A DNA stretch of 64,000 bases from Kosakonia oryzae (GCF_001658025.2 NZ_CP014007.2:2852001-2916000); one strand, 5' to 3'; positions 29,468 to 38,911 are shown, counted from the first letter of the stretch. Translations and numbers: made by a program. The notes: generated by a model not told the origin, from the sequence alone.

Positions 29468-29654
29468 TTATCGACCAGCCTTTTGGGAGGGTCCTTAACT
29501 AGCGTGGTACTGTTGCGGACCTCTGTACAAGCGGCAGAACCTCTCTTTTCGCTCCTGGCGGACTTTTAGCGAGAAAGCGTTGTCTGCCCTGGGCTAGCAG
29601 CAGTAACCTGCCCCCAGGATTAGCTATGAAACTGATTATAAAAAAGGTTTTTCG

Positions 29655-30689
29655 ATGAAAAAAACATGGAACTCATTAAACTTTGGTGTCGCGCATTTTT
29701 TATTGTTCTACATGGCAATATTTTTAGTTACACCGAAGAAAACACCGCTATATCCGATGATTATTTGGTTGGGCATGATTATTTCCAGTGGGTTAATCGT
29801 GCGATATTACTCGAATGAAAAATCATTTAAACCTATTACTCGCTTTCGAAAACATCATAAAAAAACGCCAAGAGCGGCATTACTTTCAGCATTCTTGTTT
29901 TTTCTGACCTGTATTTCCTTTAAAGTTTCTAACTATACCAGCATGGTCATTCCGAATGCATTAATTTTCATAACCGCAATATCCATTATCTACACTATCG
30001 CATCTCATATAAAATCAATCGATAATAAAGAAAAAATCATAGCCCGAAGAGTAAAATTTGCAATTAAATACTCATGGATTATTGTGTCATTGATTTCATA
30101 TTATCTCGCGCGTTCACTAACATCTAATTCATGGGATATTCCTTTTGACACGACATTTAATAAACTCGTAACGGTAGTCACTGCCTTACTTTTTATTTTT
30201 ATCTTCTATTATATCATTTACTTTATTTTCATTTCCTTTCTATCGATTATCACATTGCAAACAAAAAAGGTAAATAAAAAGTCTCCTGTTGACATTAATT
30301 ATTCAATGTCAATTTTCGCCCCATTGTTTATTATTGGCTATATTTCGTATATTGCATTTAATGTACAGACGCTTTCTATCATCAAATTCGGTTTTGAATT
30401 CGCTCTAAAATATGACACTCGCGACACTTTCTTTTGCAACAATAAATATATGTTGCTTAACAAGCATCCTGATGCCCGTTTTATGTTTATTTCTGAAGGA
30501 AATTATCGCGCATTAATACCGCATCATGATGATTTTACAGTATCACGTTTAACCTGCACGAATAGTGAACCTTTCTATTCACTCGTTAGTGTAGAGGATA
30601 AGAAAGACCTCGTACTGGCTACTTTGGCAAATCGGGTAGAGGTAATAACCAATGACCTGAAGGCGATAATGTCTACGAATAATACCTGA
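29655..30689 (+). CDS. AT-rich multi-span membrane protein of unknown function
   Basis: 344 residues, strongly AT-rich and rich in Ile/Lys/Asn, unlike neighbouring core genes, which suggests horizontal acquisition. About seven hydrophobic segments lie in the first 245 residues (for example 10-28, 35-50, 75-92, 97-115, 137-152, 170-205, 222-240), followed by a soluble tail of about 100 residues with two Cys (FFCNNKYML, RLTCTNSE) that may form a disulfide outside the cytoplasm. I recognise no family. Not in an obvious operon; the convergent regulator gene lies just downstream. Confidence 0.75.
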   Translation: MKKTWNSLNFGVAHFLLFYMAIFLVTPKKTPLYPMIIWLGMIISSGLIVRYYSNEKSFKPITRFRKHHKKTPRAALLSAFLFFLTCISFKVSNYTSMVIPNALIFITAISIIYTIASHIKSIDNKEKIIARRVKFAIKYSWIIVSLISYYLARSLTSNSWDIPFDTTFNKLVTVVTALLFIFIFYYIIYFIFISFLSIITLQTKKVNKKSPVDINYSMSIFAPLFIIGYISYIAFNVQTLSIIKFGFEFALKYDTRDTFFCNNKYMLLNKHPDARFMFISEGNYRALIPHHDDFTVSRLTCTNSEPFYSLVSVEDKKDLVLATLANRVEVITNDLKAIMSTNNT

Positions 30690-30721
30690 AAGGCGGCATT
30701 TATGTGCCCTTCAGGCTCTCC

Positions 30722-31096
30722 TTATTCTCTGATGGCCTTGACGCTCCCGGTCTGAACCTGGAGCCGATACTGTCTTGGCGTCCGCTGATAATGTTCCCGG
30801 AACGCCCGGCAGAATGTCGATTGCTGCTGGTAACCGAGATGCAGGGCAATTTCAGTAATTGAGCGATTGGTTTCGGTAAGTAACTCGCGGGCGATAACCA
30901 TTTTTCGATACCGTATATACATTCCTGGCGACATACCGGCTATTTTTTTAAAACCTCGCTGAAAATGCCACGCGGAATATCCTGATTTTTGCGCTAATAC
31001 GCCCAGCGGCAACGGCTCTGCAATATTACGCTCGATCCATTGCAGAATATCCTGAATGGTTACACTCATCAGGTATAATGAGCTCTCTTTTCCCAT
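30722..31096 (-). CDS. small AraC-family regulator of the SoxS/MarA/RamA type
   Basis: 124 residues consisting only of the double helix-turn-helix of the SoxS/MarA group (TIQDILQWIERNIAEPLPLG, SGYSAWHFQRGFKKIAGMSPG, LHLGYQQQSTFCRAFREHYQ). Members without a sensor domain are controlled by synthesis and activate stress or efflux genes. The ATG at 31096 with AGGTGTGG upstream is preferred over an upstream TTG. It precedes no operon; the lut genes lie upstream on the same strand. Target genes unknown. Confidence 0.85.
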   Translation of the reverse strand: MGKESSLYLMSVTIQDILQWIERNIAEPLPLGVLAQKSGYSAWHFQRGFKKIAGMSPGMYIRYRKMVIARELLTETNRSITEIALHLGYQQQSTFCRAFREHYQRTPRQYRLQVQTGSVKAIRE

Positions 31097-31204
31097 TTCC
31101 ACACCTTTTTTATTGACAGAGTCAGGAATATCACTATTACACAACAGATATCCCTGACTAAAAATGATTGTGAGGGTAAATCTCAGCCCGTTCTGTTAAT
31201 TGTC

Positions 31205-31900
31205 TTAACAATCCTCAACTAGCAAATAGACCGCATTCAATGGCCCATGAACGCCCACCACTTTAATAAGCTCAATATCCGCCGTCGAACTTGGCCCGGC
31301 GATAAGATTGATACAGGAAGGGAGAGATTCAGCTGACTGCACCCGCTGCTGCAGAACCTCAGCCAGTTGAGTGACGCCAGGCAGTAGGCGGCTTTTATAG
31401 AGAATAAATAACGTGGTTGGCGGAAGCAGGCTAATGGCGCGGCCCTGCAACGGAGAAGAAAACAGGACTACGCCGCCGGTTTCACACAGGCCATATTCGG
31501 CGAACACCACGCCGATATTGGCGGCGGCGGCGTTGCGCAGGTTTTCTTCGCTCTCTGGCGCGACCCAGCACGTTGTCGGAAAAGCGTTCTGCAAATGCGC
31601 CGTAACACCCGCTTTTGCCAGCCTGGCGTCGCCGCTCATCACTACCGGGCCGCCGCCGTAATGTTGACACAGCCGTTCGGCAACCTGGGGAAGCGTGGCC
31701 AGCGGAGCCAGTTCACAGTGAGCCTTCATCACCTGTGTCGCATATTCCATAAAACTCTCGCAAGGCTGCTGCTGAATCTGCCCGGCATAGCGGCTTTTCA
31801 GCGGCGCAGAGTGCATCACAGGCAGTGGTTGCGGGATTTGACGCGGCTCGCGACCGAGCCGTTGGGCAAGCTTTTGCATGAAGGCATCGCGGTTTTCCAT
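31205..31900 (-). CDS. lutC: lactate utilisation protein C (LUD domain)
   Basis: 231 residues of the LutC/YkgG family (LUD domain); C-terminal ELIKVVGVHGPLNAVYLLVE is typical. Third component of the LutABC iron-sulfur oxidase complex that oxidises L-lactate to pyruvate. Its ATG shares one base with the lutB stop (TAATG), so translation is coupled. Confidence 0.93.
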   Translation of the reverse strand: MENRDAFMQKLAQRLGREPRQIPQPLPVMHSAPLKSRYAGQIQQQPCESFMEYATQVMKAHCELAPLATLPQVAERLCQHYGGGPVVMSGDARLAKAGVTAHLQNAFPTTCWVAPESEENLRNAAAANIGVVFAEYGLCETGGVVLFSSPLQGRAISLLPPTTLFILYKSRLLPGVTQLAEVLQQRVQSAESLPSCINLIAGPSSTADIELIKVVGVHGPLNAVYLLVEDC

Positions 31901-33333
31901 TATGCTTCCTCCCCGTTTTTACGCTGCTTTTGATGCGTTTTAAACCAACTGCGGAAACTTTCGCCATCCGCTTCGGGCAGATCGCGGGCCTCCGTCCATT
32001 TGCGGATAGCCGCAATGCTAAAAGGCATCTTCCCGTTGTGAATCATCAGTTGCGCTGCGCGTGCGCCCGCGACCATCCCGACCTTCCACAGCGAGTGATG
32101 GCGGTTAGCGTAATTGAACAGATGGACGGTATGCCTCTCCATCGCGGGCGTCATCCCGCTTTCCGCCAGCGTGCGGCGGTGTTGCAGGATCAATGAAGAC
32201 AAGGGAATACGAACCGGGCAGACGTCATCGCAGGCAGTGCATAGCGAGCAGGCATAAGGCAGGTTTTTAAAATCGTCATAGCCGCCGAGCAACGGCGAAA
32301 GCACCGCGCCAACAGGGCCAGGATAAATCGAGCCGTAGCCGTGCCCGCCGATATGACGGTAGGCCGGGCAGGTATTCATACAGGCACCGCAGCGTATGCA
32401 GCGCAGAATATCCTGAAAAGGCGAACCCAGCACCTGCGAGCGTCCATTGTCGACAATCACCAGATGGAACTCTTCAGGCCCGTCGCTTTCTGCGCTTTTT
32501 TTCGGCCCGGTAAGCCAGGTGTTGTAACCCGTCAGCCGGGCGCCCACCGCGCTGCGGGCCAGCATGGTCAGGATAATGTCCAGCTCAGCAAAGGTAGGAA
32601 CCACGCGCTCCATGCCCATCACAGCAATATGCGTCCGTGGCACGGTGGTACAGAGCCGGGCATTGCCCTCATTGCTCACCAGGCTAAGCGTTCCGGTTTC
32701 CGCTACCGCAAAGTTGCATCCGGTGATGCCGATATCGGCATTGAGGAAATCAGCGCGGATCTTCTGGCGAATAAAGCGCGTCATCGCTTCCGGGGTTTCG
32801 GAGCCCTCATAGCCCAGTTTCTCGCGCAAAATGCGCTGAATTTGCTGGCGGTCTTTATGGATGGCAGGAACAACCACATGCGAAGGTGCATCTTTGGCCA
32901 GTTGCAGAATATACTCGCCCAGATCGGTTTCCACGACCTCCATGCCTGCCCCTTCCAGCGCGGCATTCATCCCGATCTCTTCGGTCACCATCGACTTTGA
33001 TTTGACGATTTTGCGCGCCTGCTTCTGCTGCGCAATCTGTAAAATATAACGGGTGGCGTCTTCACGGGTGTCGGCAAAAAAGACGTGGCCGCCATTCGCG
33101 CTGACCTTTTCACTCAATTGATAGAGATAAGCATCCAGATTCTCGAGAACATGGGCGCGGATATCTGCGGCGCGTGAACGCCAGTCAGGCCAGTTTTCAA
33201 GTTCATCGATCATTTTCTGCCGATTGGAGCCAATGCGATCCTGCGCGTTGGCAACGGCATGGCGCATCACCGGATCGTCAATTTGCTGCTGAACCCGATC
33301 ATAAAAAGGGAGGTTACTGGTTTTAAGAAACAT
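31900..33333 (-). CDS. lutB: lactate utilisation protein B, iron-sulfur subunit
   Basis: 477 residues, LutB/YkgF family. N-terminal LUD-type domain, then two 4Fe-4S ferredoxin-like cysteine motifs: CIRCGACMNTCPAY and CSLCTACDDVCPV (about residues 310-375). Electron-transfer subunit of the LutABC L-lactate oxidising complex. Ten bases separate it from lutA. Confidence 0.95.
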   Translation of the reverse strand: MFLKTSNLPFYDRVQQQIDDPVMRHAVANAQDRIGSNRQKMIDELENWPDWRSRAADIRAHVLENLDAYLYQLSEKVSANGGHVFFADTREDATRYILQIAQQKQARKIVKSKSMVTEEIGMNAALEGAGMEVVETDLGEYILQLAKDAPSHVVVPAIHKDRQQIQRILREKLGYEGSETPEAMTRFIRQKIRADFLNADIGITGCNFAVAETGTLSLVSNEGNARLCTTVPRTHIAVMGMERVVPTFAELDIILTMLARSAVGARLTGYNTWLTGPKKSAESDGPEEFHLVIVDNGRSQVLGSPFQDILRCIRCGACMNTCPAYRHIGGHGYGSIYPGPVGAVLSPLLGGYDDFKNLPYACSLCTACDDVCPVRIPLSSLILQHRRTLAESGMTPAMERHTVHLFNYANRHHSLWKVGMVAGARAAQLMIHNGKMPFSIAAIRKWTEARDLPEADGESFRSWFKTHQKQRKNGEEA

Positions 33334-33342
33334 GTTGCTTCC

Positions 33343-34062
33343 TTAGCGGCTCATCAGCACGTCAGCAATGTGGAGCACACGCACGTTGTGGCCTTCGCGC
33401 TGCAAGCGCCCACCAATATTAATAAGGCAACTGGCATCCGCGCCGATCACATAATCCGGTTTCGCTTCCATAAGATGCGCGACCTTTTCTTTCACCATCT
33501 CACCGGAAATCTCGGCCATTTTGACCGAAAAAGTGCCGCCAAAACCGCAACAGGTTTCCTGGGCGCTAAACGGGATGATCTCCAGCTCACGCACTTCGCG
33601 TAACAACGCCAGCGGTTCATCGTGTACGCCCAGCTTGCGAAACAGGCTGCATGAAGGATGGTAAACGGCCCGTCCCGGCAGGCGCGCGCCGACATCCGTC
33701 ACGCCAAGCTGATTAACGATAAAGGAGGTCAGATCGACCATCCGGCTGGCAATCTTCGCCGCGCGCGTGGCCCATTCAGGCTCATCGCTCAGCCAGTCCT
33801 GATAGTGGCGAATGGCGTTCATACAGGATCCGGCGGGAGAAATAATGGGATCGTCGTTGATTTCCAGCGCGGCAATCTGCGCTTTCATCCCCGGCAACGC
33901 ATCGGCAATGTAGCCGCTATTAATGGCCGGTTGACCACAACACCCCTGCTTTTCCGGAAACTGGACGTGACACCCCAACTGTTCGAGCAGTAATACACTG
34001 TTGCGGGCCATGCGCGATTTAAGCGCATCGCCAATGCAGGTAACAAAAAAATTAACGTTCAT
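33343..34062 (-). CDS. lutA: lactate utilisation protein A, CCG-motif subunit
   Basis: 239 residues with the duplicated CCG cysteine motifs of heterodisulfide-reductase-like subunits (GCCGQPAINSGY, ETCCGFGGTFSVK), as in LutA/YkgE and GlcF. First gene of the lutABC operon; it works with LutB and LutC in cytoplasmic L-lactate oxidation. The 120 bp upstream hold the promoter and the displaced tail of the neighbouring cfa gene. Confidence 0.95.
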   Translation of the reverse strand: MNVNFFVTCIGDALKSRMARNSVLLLEQLGCHVQFPEKQGCCGQPAINSGYIADALPGMKAQIAALEINDDPIISPAGSCMNAIRHYQDWLSDEPEWATRAAKIASRMVDLTSFIVNQLGVTDVGARLPGRAVYHPSCSLFRKLGVHDEPLALLREVRELEIIPFSAQETCCGFGGTFSVKMAEISGEMVKEKVAHLMEAKPDYVIGADASCLINIGGRLQREGHNVRVLHIADVLMSR

Positions 34063-34143
34063 ATTATTTCGCTTCCAGTGAATATATCGGCAGAGCTTTT
34101 TTAGACGGTAATGGCGTTTTTGTTCGCCTTATAAATATTGTAC

Positions 34144-34217
34144 TTAGCGCGCCACGCGTAGCCCGCCGGCGACACCACGGCTTAATACCAGTTGCCAAAG
34201 CTGAATATTTCTGGCGC
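34144..34217 (-). pseudogene. displaced C-terminal tail of the cfa gene
   Basis: Read in the neighbouring frame this stretch encodes ARNIQLWQLVLSRGV, AGGLRVAR and then TAA, corresponding to the C-terminus of E. coli Cfa (IQLWQVVFSRG... LRVAR). Its conservation up to a matching stop codon shows the full-length frame existed recently. Confidence 0.8.
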
Positions 34218-35294
34218 GAAATGCCCCGCGCAGGCGGTGAGATAGTAGTTGAACATCCGGTGAAATTTCGTTGAATAATTGCCGGATAATTGCGGCCAGG
34301 CCTGATTAAAGCGGCGATGCCAGGCCATCAGGGTTTTATCGTAATCGGCGCCGAAATTATGTAAATCTTCGATGACAAAATAAGGTTCGCTGGCCTCAGC
34401 AATTTGTTTTATCGAGGGCAGACAGCCGTTAGGAAATATATATTTATTGATCCAGGCATCAACGTTATGTTGTGTTTTATTTGAACCAATGGAGTGCAGT
34501 AAAAAAAGCCCTTCCGGTTTCAGGCAGCGATCCGCAACCTTAAAATAGGTGGCGTAGTTTTTCGGGCCTACATGCTCAAACATGCCGACCGAGACAATAC
34601 GATCATATTGTTTGTCCAGATCGCGGTAATCCTGCAGCAAGATACGAATATCCAGCCCGGCGTTGCGGCTCTCGGCATAGGCTTTTTGTTCTGCCGAAAT
34701 CGTAATACCTTCAACGCTCACCCCATAATGACGTGCCGCATATTCAGCCAGACCGCCCCAGCCGCAGCCAATATCCAGCAGCGTCATGCCGGGCTTGAGC
34801 TGCAGTTTTTCACAGATCAGCGCCAATTTATTCTCCTGGGCCGCACACAGATCATCGGCCTCTTTCCAGTAGCCGCAGGAATATTGCATGTGGGGATCGA
34901 GCATGCAGCCAAACAGATCATTGCCCAGATCGTAGTGCGCTTCGCCAACTTGCCAGGCGCGTCTGCGCGATTGCGGATTCGACAACCGCGCAAAGGCGAT
35001 TCGCAGCAGATCGGCAACACTGGCGGGGCGCTGTTCGTCCAGCCGGGCGCGGAGCAGCTTGTCAAAAAAAGCATCGAGCTGTTTGCAATCCCACCAGCCC
35101 TCCATATAACTTTCGCCCAGGCCGAGAGACCCCTGCTGTAACACACGTTTGAAAAAGCGTGTGTCGTGTACCCGGATATCCCAGGGTTCAGGCCCATTAA
35201 TCACAATGCCTGCCTGCGATAGCAGTTCCTGCACGATCCGCTGCCAGTGGTCTGGTTTGTCGATCGCCTCGACGGTACATTCGTTAGCCATCAT
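34182..35294 (-). CDS. cfa: cyclopropane-fatty-acyl-phospholipid synthase, C-terminally frameshifted
   Basis: 370 residues. Clear Cfa: SAM methyltransferase site LDIGCGWGGLAEYAARHYGV, GMFEHVGPKNYATYFKV, and the conserved KYIFPNGCLPS. It methylenates cis double bonds of membrane phospholipids. The last 13 residues (from PEIFSF) do not match the family, whereas the other frame immediately downstream encodes the expected ARNIQLWQLV... ending in GLRVAR. One C appears to be missing in the TTC-CGC codons around 34217, so about 20 C-terminal residues are replaced. N-terminal Met-Met: either may start. It could still be partly active, or the shift could be a sequencing error. The main cfa of E. coli is elsewhere, so this may be a second copy. 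Confidence 0.88.
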   Translation of the reverse strand: MMANECTVEAIDKPDHWQRIVQELLSQAGIVINGPEPWDIRVHDTRFFKRVLQQGSLGLGESYMEGWWDCKQLDAFFDKLLRARLDEQRPASVADLLRIAFARLSNPQSRRRAWQVGEAHYDLGNDLFGCMLDPHMQYSCGYWKEADDLCAAQENKLALICEKLQLKPGMTLLDIGCGWGGLAEYAARHYGVSVEGITISAEQKAYAESRNAGLDIRILLQDYRDLDKQYDRIVSVGMFEHVGPKNYATYFKVADRCLKPEGLFLLHSIGSNKTQHNVDAWINKYIFPNGCLPSIKQIAEASEPYFVIEDLHNFGADYDKTLMAWHRRFNQAWPQLSGNYSTKFHRMFNYYLTACAGHFAPEIFSFGNWY

Positions 35295-35500
35295 CTTTCC
35301 TTCAACATAGCTTGCTGCCAGCCGTAAATCCCCCCATCACTCCAGTCAATATGTGCGAAAAGGCTTAGCACTCAGGCAGATGGCTGGTAAATTATTCATG
35401 ACGGGCGAAACCGTTTTATGACCCCGTCATTATTCAGTAAACCCGCCCTGCCTGCGCTGTGCTATCAAGACAAACTTCATCGAATAGAGGTCAGGTTGTT

Positions 35501-36298
35501 ATGTGCTCCAAGCTAGTGTTACCACCGCCTCAGCCCATTTGCGGCCAGCCTGCGCCGGTACTGTTGACCTTGCCCCGCCCGGTTTACTTTCGCAGCTACC
35601 CTTTGACGGTCGATACCGGAGTGGACAGGCATGAGCACCCGTTCGCGGAATTTCTCTATGCGCGGAAAGGAAATATGCGCGTGGAAATTGAAGGCAAGAC
35701 GCTGGTGGTTCCGGTTCTCTATGGCGTCTGGATACCGGCCCACGTACCGCACCGTCTTCTCGCCGGTAGCGACGTGTTGCTGGAAAGCCTCTATGTGGAA
35801 GCCGATTTCGCGACCATCGCCTTCAGCGGCAGCAAAGTGGTGATGGTCAGCGATTTTGTGCGGGAGTTTATCCACTACGCGACGCAGAATGTGCCGGAAC
35901 AGTATGATTATGAAGGCGAAGATGCGCAGCTTGTGCAGGTACTGATTTCGTTACTTCGGCGGCTGCCGGATGCCGGTCTGTCGATATCATGGCCAGTCTC
36001 ACCGTTGCTGATGAAAGTATGCAGCCAGATCCAAAAAACGCCGGGTGAAGCGCACAGCATTGAGCAGTGGGCCTCCTGTAGCGGGATGTCGGTGCGCACG
36101 TTTTCGCGCCGTTTCAAAAAGGAGACCGGCGTGGCGTTCAGCGAATGGAAAAAACGCGTGCGCTTGCTGGAATCCGTGGTGATGTTAAAAAACAACCGTA
36201 GCGTCACGCAGGTAGCACTTGATCTTGGCTATTCAAGCCCGGCCGCATTCACCTTTGCTTTTCGCGCCATGTTCGGCGTGCCGCCCACGCGCTATTAG
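35501..36298 (+). CDS. AraC-family regulator with N-terminal cupin
   Basis: 265 residues. Cupin domain with VDRHEHPFAEFLYARKGNMRV and WIPAHVPHRLLA (about residues 40-90), then the double helix-turn-helix (CSGMSVRTFSRRFKKETGVAF, LDLGYSSPAAFTFAFRAMFG). The ATG at 35501 with AGAGG upstream is preferred to earlier non-ATG starts. It is divergent from cfa with about 200 bp between starts and no other obvious target. Effector unknown. Confidence 0.87.
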   Translation: MCSKLVLPPPQPICGQPAPVLLTLPRPVYFRSYPLTVDTGVDRHEHPFAEFLYARKGNMRVEIEGKTLVVPVLYGVWIPAHVPHRLLAGSDVLLESLYVEADFATIAFSGSKVVMVSDFVREFIHYATQNVPEQYDYEGEDAQLVQVLISLLRRLPDAGLSISWPVSPLLMKVCSQIQKTPGEAHSIEQWASCSGMSVRTFSRRFKKETGVAFSEWKKRVRLLESVVMLKNNRSVTQVALDLGYSSPAAFTFAFRAMFGVPPTRY

Positions 36299-36299
36299 A

Positions 36300-36326
36300 T
36301 GTGGCGTTAATAACGGCAACGCCACA
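36300..36326. terminator. hairpin after the cupin-AraC gene
   Basis: TGTGGCGTT / AACGCCACA inverted repeat immediately after the regulator stop codon and before the convergent acetyltransferase. No T-run. Confidence 0.4.
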
Positions 36327-36360
36327 AACCGCTCTTCCCGATGCCTGTACGGCAAGGTGT

Positions 36361-36816
36361 TCAGCGCAGCGCTTTCTCCATAAAAATGCTCAGCGGATCC
36401 GGCTGATACGGCGCAAAGGCATCGCGGATCTGGTAGCCGCAGCGTTGATACAGTTTTACCGCCGCATGCTGCTCGATGCCGGTTTCCAGTCGCAACGTAT
36501 GGCAGGCGCGCCCTGCTGCTGCCTGTTCCAGCGCGGCAATCAGTTTTTCCCCCAGTTGCTGCCCACGGTGTGTGGGATCGATAAATACCCGCTTCATCTC
36601 GCCGCTACCGTCGTGGTTCAGCACCACCGCGCCGCAGCCAACGGCCTGATCCAGATGGAGGATCTTGCGCAGAATCAGCGTCTCGTCGGGCAGTGAGGCC
36701 AGATCGAGCAGATGGTTACTTTCCGCCGGATAGAGCGCCGCCTGGTAGCGATCAAGCTCGGCAATCAGCGCTATGACATCGGGTTGTGAAGCGGTCGCCT
36801 CGACAATACGGTACAT
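36361..36816 (-). CDS. GNAT-family N-acetyltransferase
   Basis: 151 residues. Acetyl-CoA binding motif HRGQQLGEKLIAALE in the GNAT fold, preceded by EMKRVFIDPTHRG and followed by LRLETGIEQHAAVKLYQRCGY. Substrate unknown. Transcribed towards the cupin-AraC gene and divergent from the L-lactate dehydrogenase gene, 150 bp apart. Confidence 0.88.
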   Translation of the reverse strand: MYRIVEATASQPDVIALIAELDRYQAALYPAESNHLLDLASLPDETLILRKILHLDQAVGCGAVVLNHDGSGEMKRVFIDPTHRGQQLGEKLIAALEQAAAGRACHTLRLETGIEQHAAVKLYQRCGYQIRDAFAPYQPDPLSIFMEKALR

Positions 36817-36968
36817 CGTGTGCTCCTTGTTGTTATCACCTTGTAAAAATAACCGCGCAAAATCCGAATGCCGTCATAGGAATCATTTATATCTCCGGCG
36901 CAGCGTTGCATCGCGGGGAGAAGTAACGGTAATTTACGCCCATAGCTAACTCTGATAGTGGAACTTGC

Positions 36969-37913
36969 ATGAATACCAAAGCCCGAAAGGTGATGATTAT
37001 CGGCACAGGAAATGTCGGCGCGTCCGCCGCGTATGCTCTGCTGAACCAGAACATTTGCGAGGAGTTGATCCTCGTCGATCTCAATCAGCAGCGCGTGGAA
37101 GGCCACGTTCAGGATTTGGCGGATGCCGCCGCGTATATGCCCGGTATGATGACCATCTCCACGCGCCCGGTGGAAGAGTGCGCAGATATCGACATTGCGG
37201 TCATTACCGTCTCGGGTGGCCCATTACAGCCGGGCCAGACGCGGCTGGATGAGCTGGCCAACACGGCGCGGATCGTCAAAAACATCGTCCCGTCCATGAT
37301 GGCCAACGGTTTCAACGGTATTTTCCTCGTCGCCACCAACCCGTGCGACATCATTACCTGGCAGGTGTGGCAACTCTCCGGCCTGCCGCGCAGCCAGGTG
37401 ATCGGCACCGGCGTCTGGCTGGATACCACACGCCTGCGCCGCACGCTGGCGCAAGCACTGGATATTGGCGCACAGAGTATTGATGCGTTTATTCTCGGCG
37501 AACATGGCGATACGCAGTTTCCGGTATGGTCGCACTCCTCGGTGTACGGTTCGCCGATTGCCGACGTCTACCTGCGCAAAACCGGGCAACCCCTGGATTT
37601 CGATGCGCTGGCAGACAAAGTGCGCCGCCACGGCTTTGAGATCTACAACCGCAAAGGTTGCACTGAGTACGGCATTGCCGGAACTATCGCCGAGATCTGC
37701 CGCAATATCTTTACCGGCAGCCACCGCGCGCTGGCGATCTCCTGCATTCTCGACGGTGAATACGGCGTAAAAGATGTGGCGATTGGCGTGCCGGCCGTGC
37801 TGACGCAAAGCGGCGTCCAGCAGATTATTGAGTTACAACTGGAAGGTGACGAAGTGGCGAAATTCAATCACTCCGTCGCGGTGATTAAAGCCAATATTGC
37901 CCGCCTGCCCTGA
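36969..37913 (+). CDS. NAD-dependent L-lactate dehydrogenase (LDH/MDH family)
   Basis: 314 residues. Rossmann motif IGTGNVGASAAYALL at the N-terminus, mobile loop PLQPGQTRLDEL with Gln at the specificity position expected of lactate rather than malate dehydrogenase, catalytic GEHGDTQFPVWS (His179) and NPCDIITW. Interconverts pyruvate and L-lactate (or a similar 2-hydroxyacid; GTGVWLDTTRLR also recalls L-2-hydroxyisocaproate dehydrogenases) with NADH. K-12 lacks such an enzyme. Located 3 kb from lutABC. Confidence 0.87.
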   Translation: MNTKARKVMIIGTGNVGASAAYALLNQNICEELILVDLNQQRVEGHVQDLADAAAYMPGMMTISTRPVEECADIDIAVITVSGGPLQPGQTRLDELANTARIVKNIVPSMMANGFNGIFLVATNPCDIITWQVWQLSGLPRSQVIGTGVWLDTTRLRRTLAQALDIGAQSIDAFILGEHGDTQFPVWSHSSVYGSPIADVYLRKTGQPLDFDALADKVRRHGFEIYNRKGCTEYGIAGTIAEICRNIFTGSHRALAISCILDGEYGVKDVAIGVPAVLTQSGVQQIIELQLEGDEVAKFNHSVAVIKANIARLP

Positions 37914-38119
37914 AGCCCGTGCGGTTAACCGGCAATGGTTAGCCGCCCTGGCAACACTTCAAGCTGCTGGCGGATCTCCGGGCGTTCGCGCTCGCGGCTT
38001 GAACAGACTCGTTCTGCGTTTCGCAGCCAGCAGCGGCGCATCATGGAGAGCCTGATGCGGCGACAAATACACGGCGTCCTGGTGTAGCGGGATAAGGCGA
38101 AGCCGCCGCAGCAATGCGA

Positions 38120-38911
38120 TTAGCGCAGATAGACTTTTCCCAGCAGATAGAGCGTCGCCTGGCCACCGATGAGCACGCGGTCGCCGCGCCATTCACAGCG
38201 TAAATCGCCGCCGCGCGCTGAGACCTGCCGCGCCTGCATCACCGTTTTATTCAGCTTCTCGCCCCAGTAGGGGATCAACATGCTGTGCGCCGAGCCGGTC
38301 ACTGGATCTTCCGCCACCGATTCGCCCGGGCAGAAAAAGCGGCTGACAAAATCGTACTCATCCCCCGGCGCGGTCACGCAGACCATTTTTCCCAGCGGCT
38401 TCATGGCGGCAATATCCGGTCGCAACGCTTCCACCTGCACCTGGTTCTCCAGCACTACCAGATAATCCCGCGCCACGCGCACCTCTTTCGCCGTGCTGAT
38501 ACCCAGCGTTTGCAGCAACAGTTCCGGCGGCGTGCTGACCTCTTGTGTTGCCCAGGCCGGAAAATCGAGCGTCAGCCAGTCACCGTTACGCGAGACCGTC
38601 AGCGGGCCGACAAAACGGGTCGCGAAGAGAATTTCCGTCGCCGGGTAATCCAGATACTCAAAAATCACGTGCGCGGCGGCAAGAGTGGCATGCCCGCAGA
38701 GGTTAATTTCCGCCTGCGTGGTAAACCAGCGCAGCTCAAACCCGGTGTCATTGCGGACAAAAAACGCCGTCTCGGATTGATTATGCTGCTGCGCCATTTT
38801 CAGCAGCAGATCGTCAGGCAGCCATTCGGTAAGCGGGCACACGGCAGCGGCATTGCCGCCAAAAGTTTGGTCGCTAAAGGCGTCCACCATATAAAAGTCA
38901 ATTGTTTGCAT
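38120..38911 (-). CDS. PhzF-family isomerase/epimerase-like protein
   Basis: 263 residues, diaminopimelate-epimerase-like fold of the PhzF family. Landmarks: VDAFSDQTFGGNAAAVCPL, NQSETAFFV with the conserved catalytic Glu, INLCGHATLAAAHVI and EDPVTGSAHSML. Biochemical role unknown; K-12 YddE is a distant relative. The 200 bp downstream contain no recognisable gene. Confidence 0.88.
   Translation of the reverse strand: MQTIDFYMVDAFSDQTFGGNAAAVCPLTEWLPDDLLLKMAQQHNQSETAFFVRNDTGFELRWFTTQAEINLCGHATLAAAHVIFEYLDYPATEILFATRFVGPLTVSRNGDWLTLDFPAWATQEVSTPPELLLQTLGISTAKEVRVARDYLVVLENQVQVEALRPDIAAMKPLGKMVCVTAPGDEYDFVSRFFCPGESVAEDPVTGSAHSMLIPYWGEKLNKTVMQARQVSARGGDLRCEWRGDRVLIGGQATLYLLGKVYLR

Noticed and set aside
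37926..38045. 39-codon minus-strand frame after the PhzF gene, considered as a DUF1289-like cysteine protein remnant
   Set aside because: The spacing of Cys and Trp residues does not fit DUF1289 and no ribosome-binding site precedes it.
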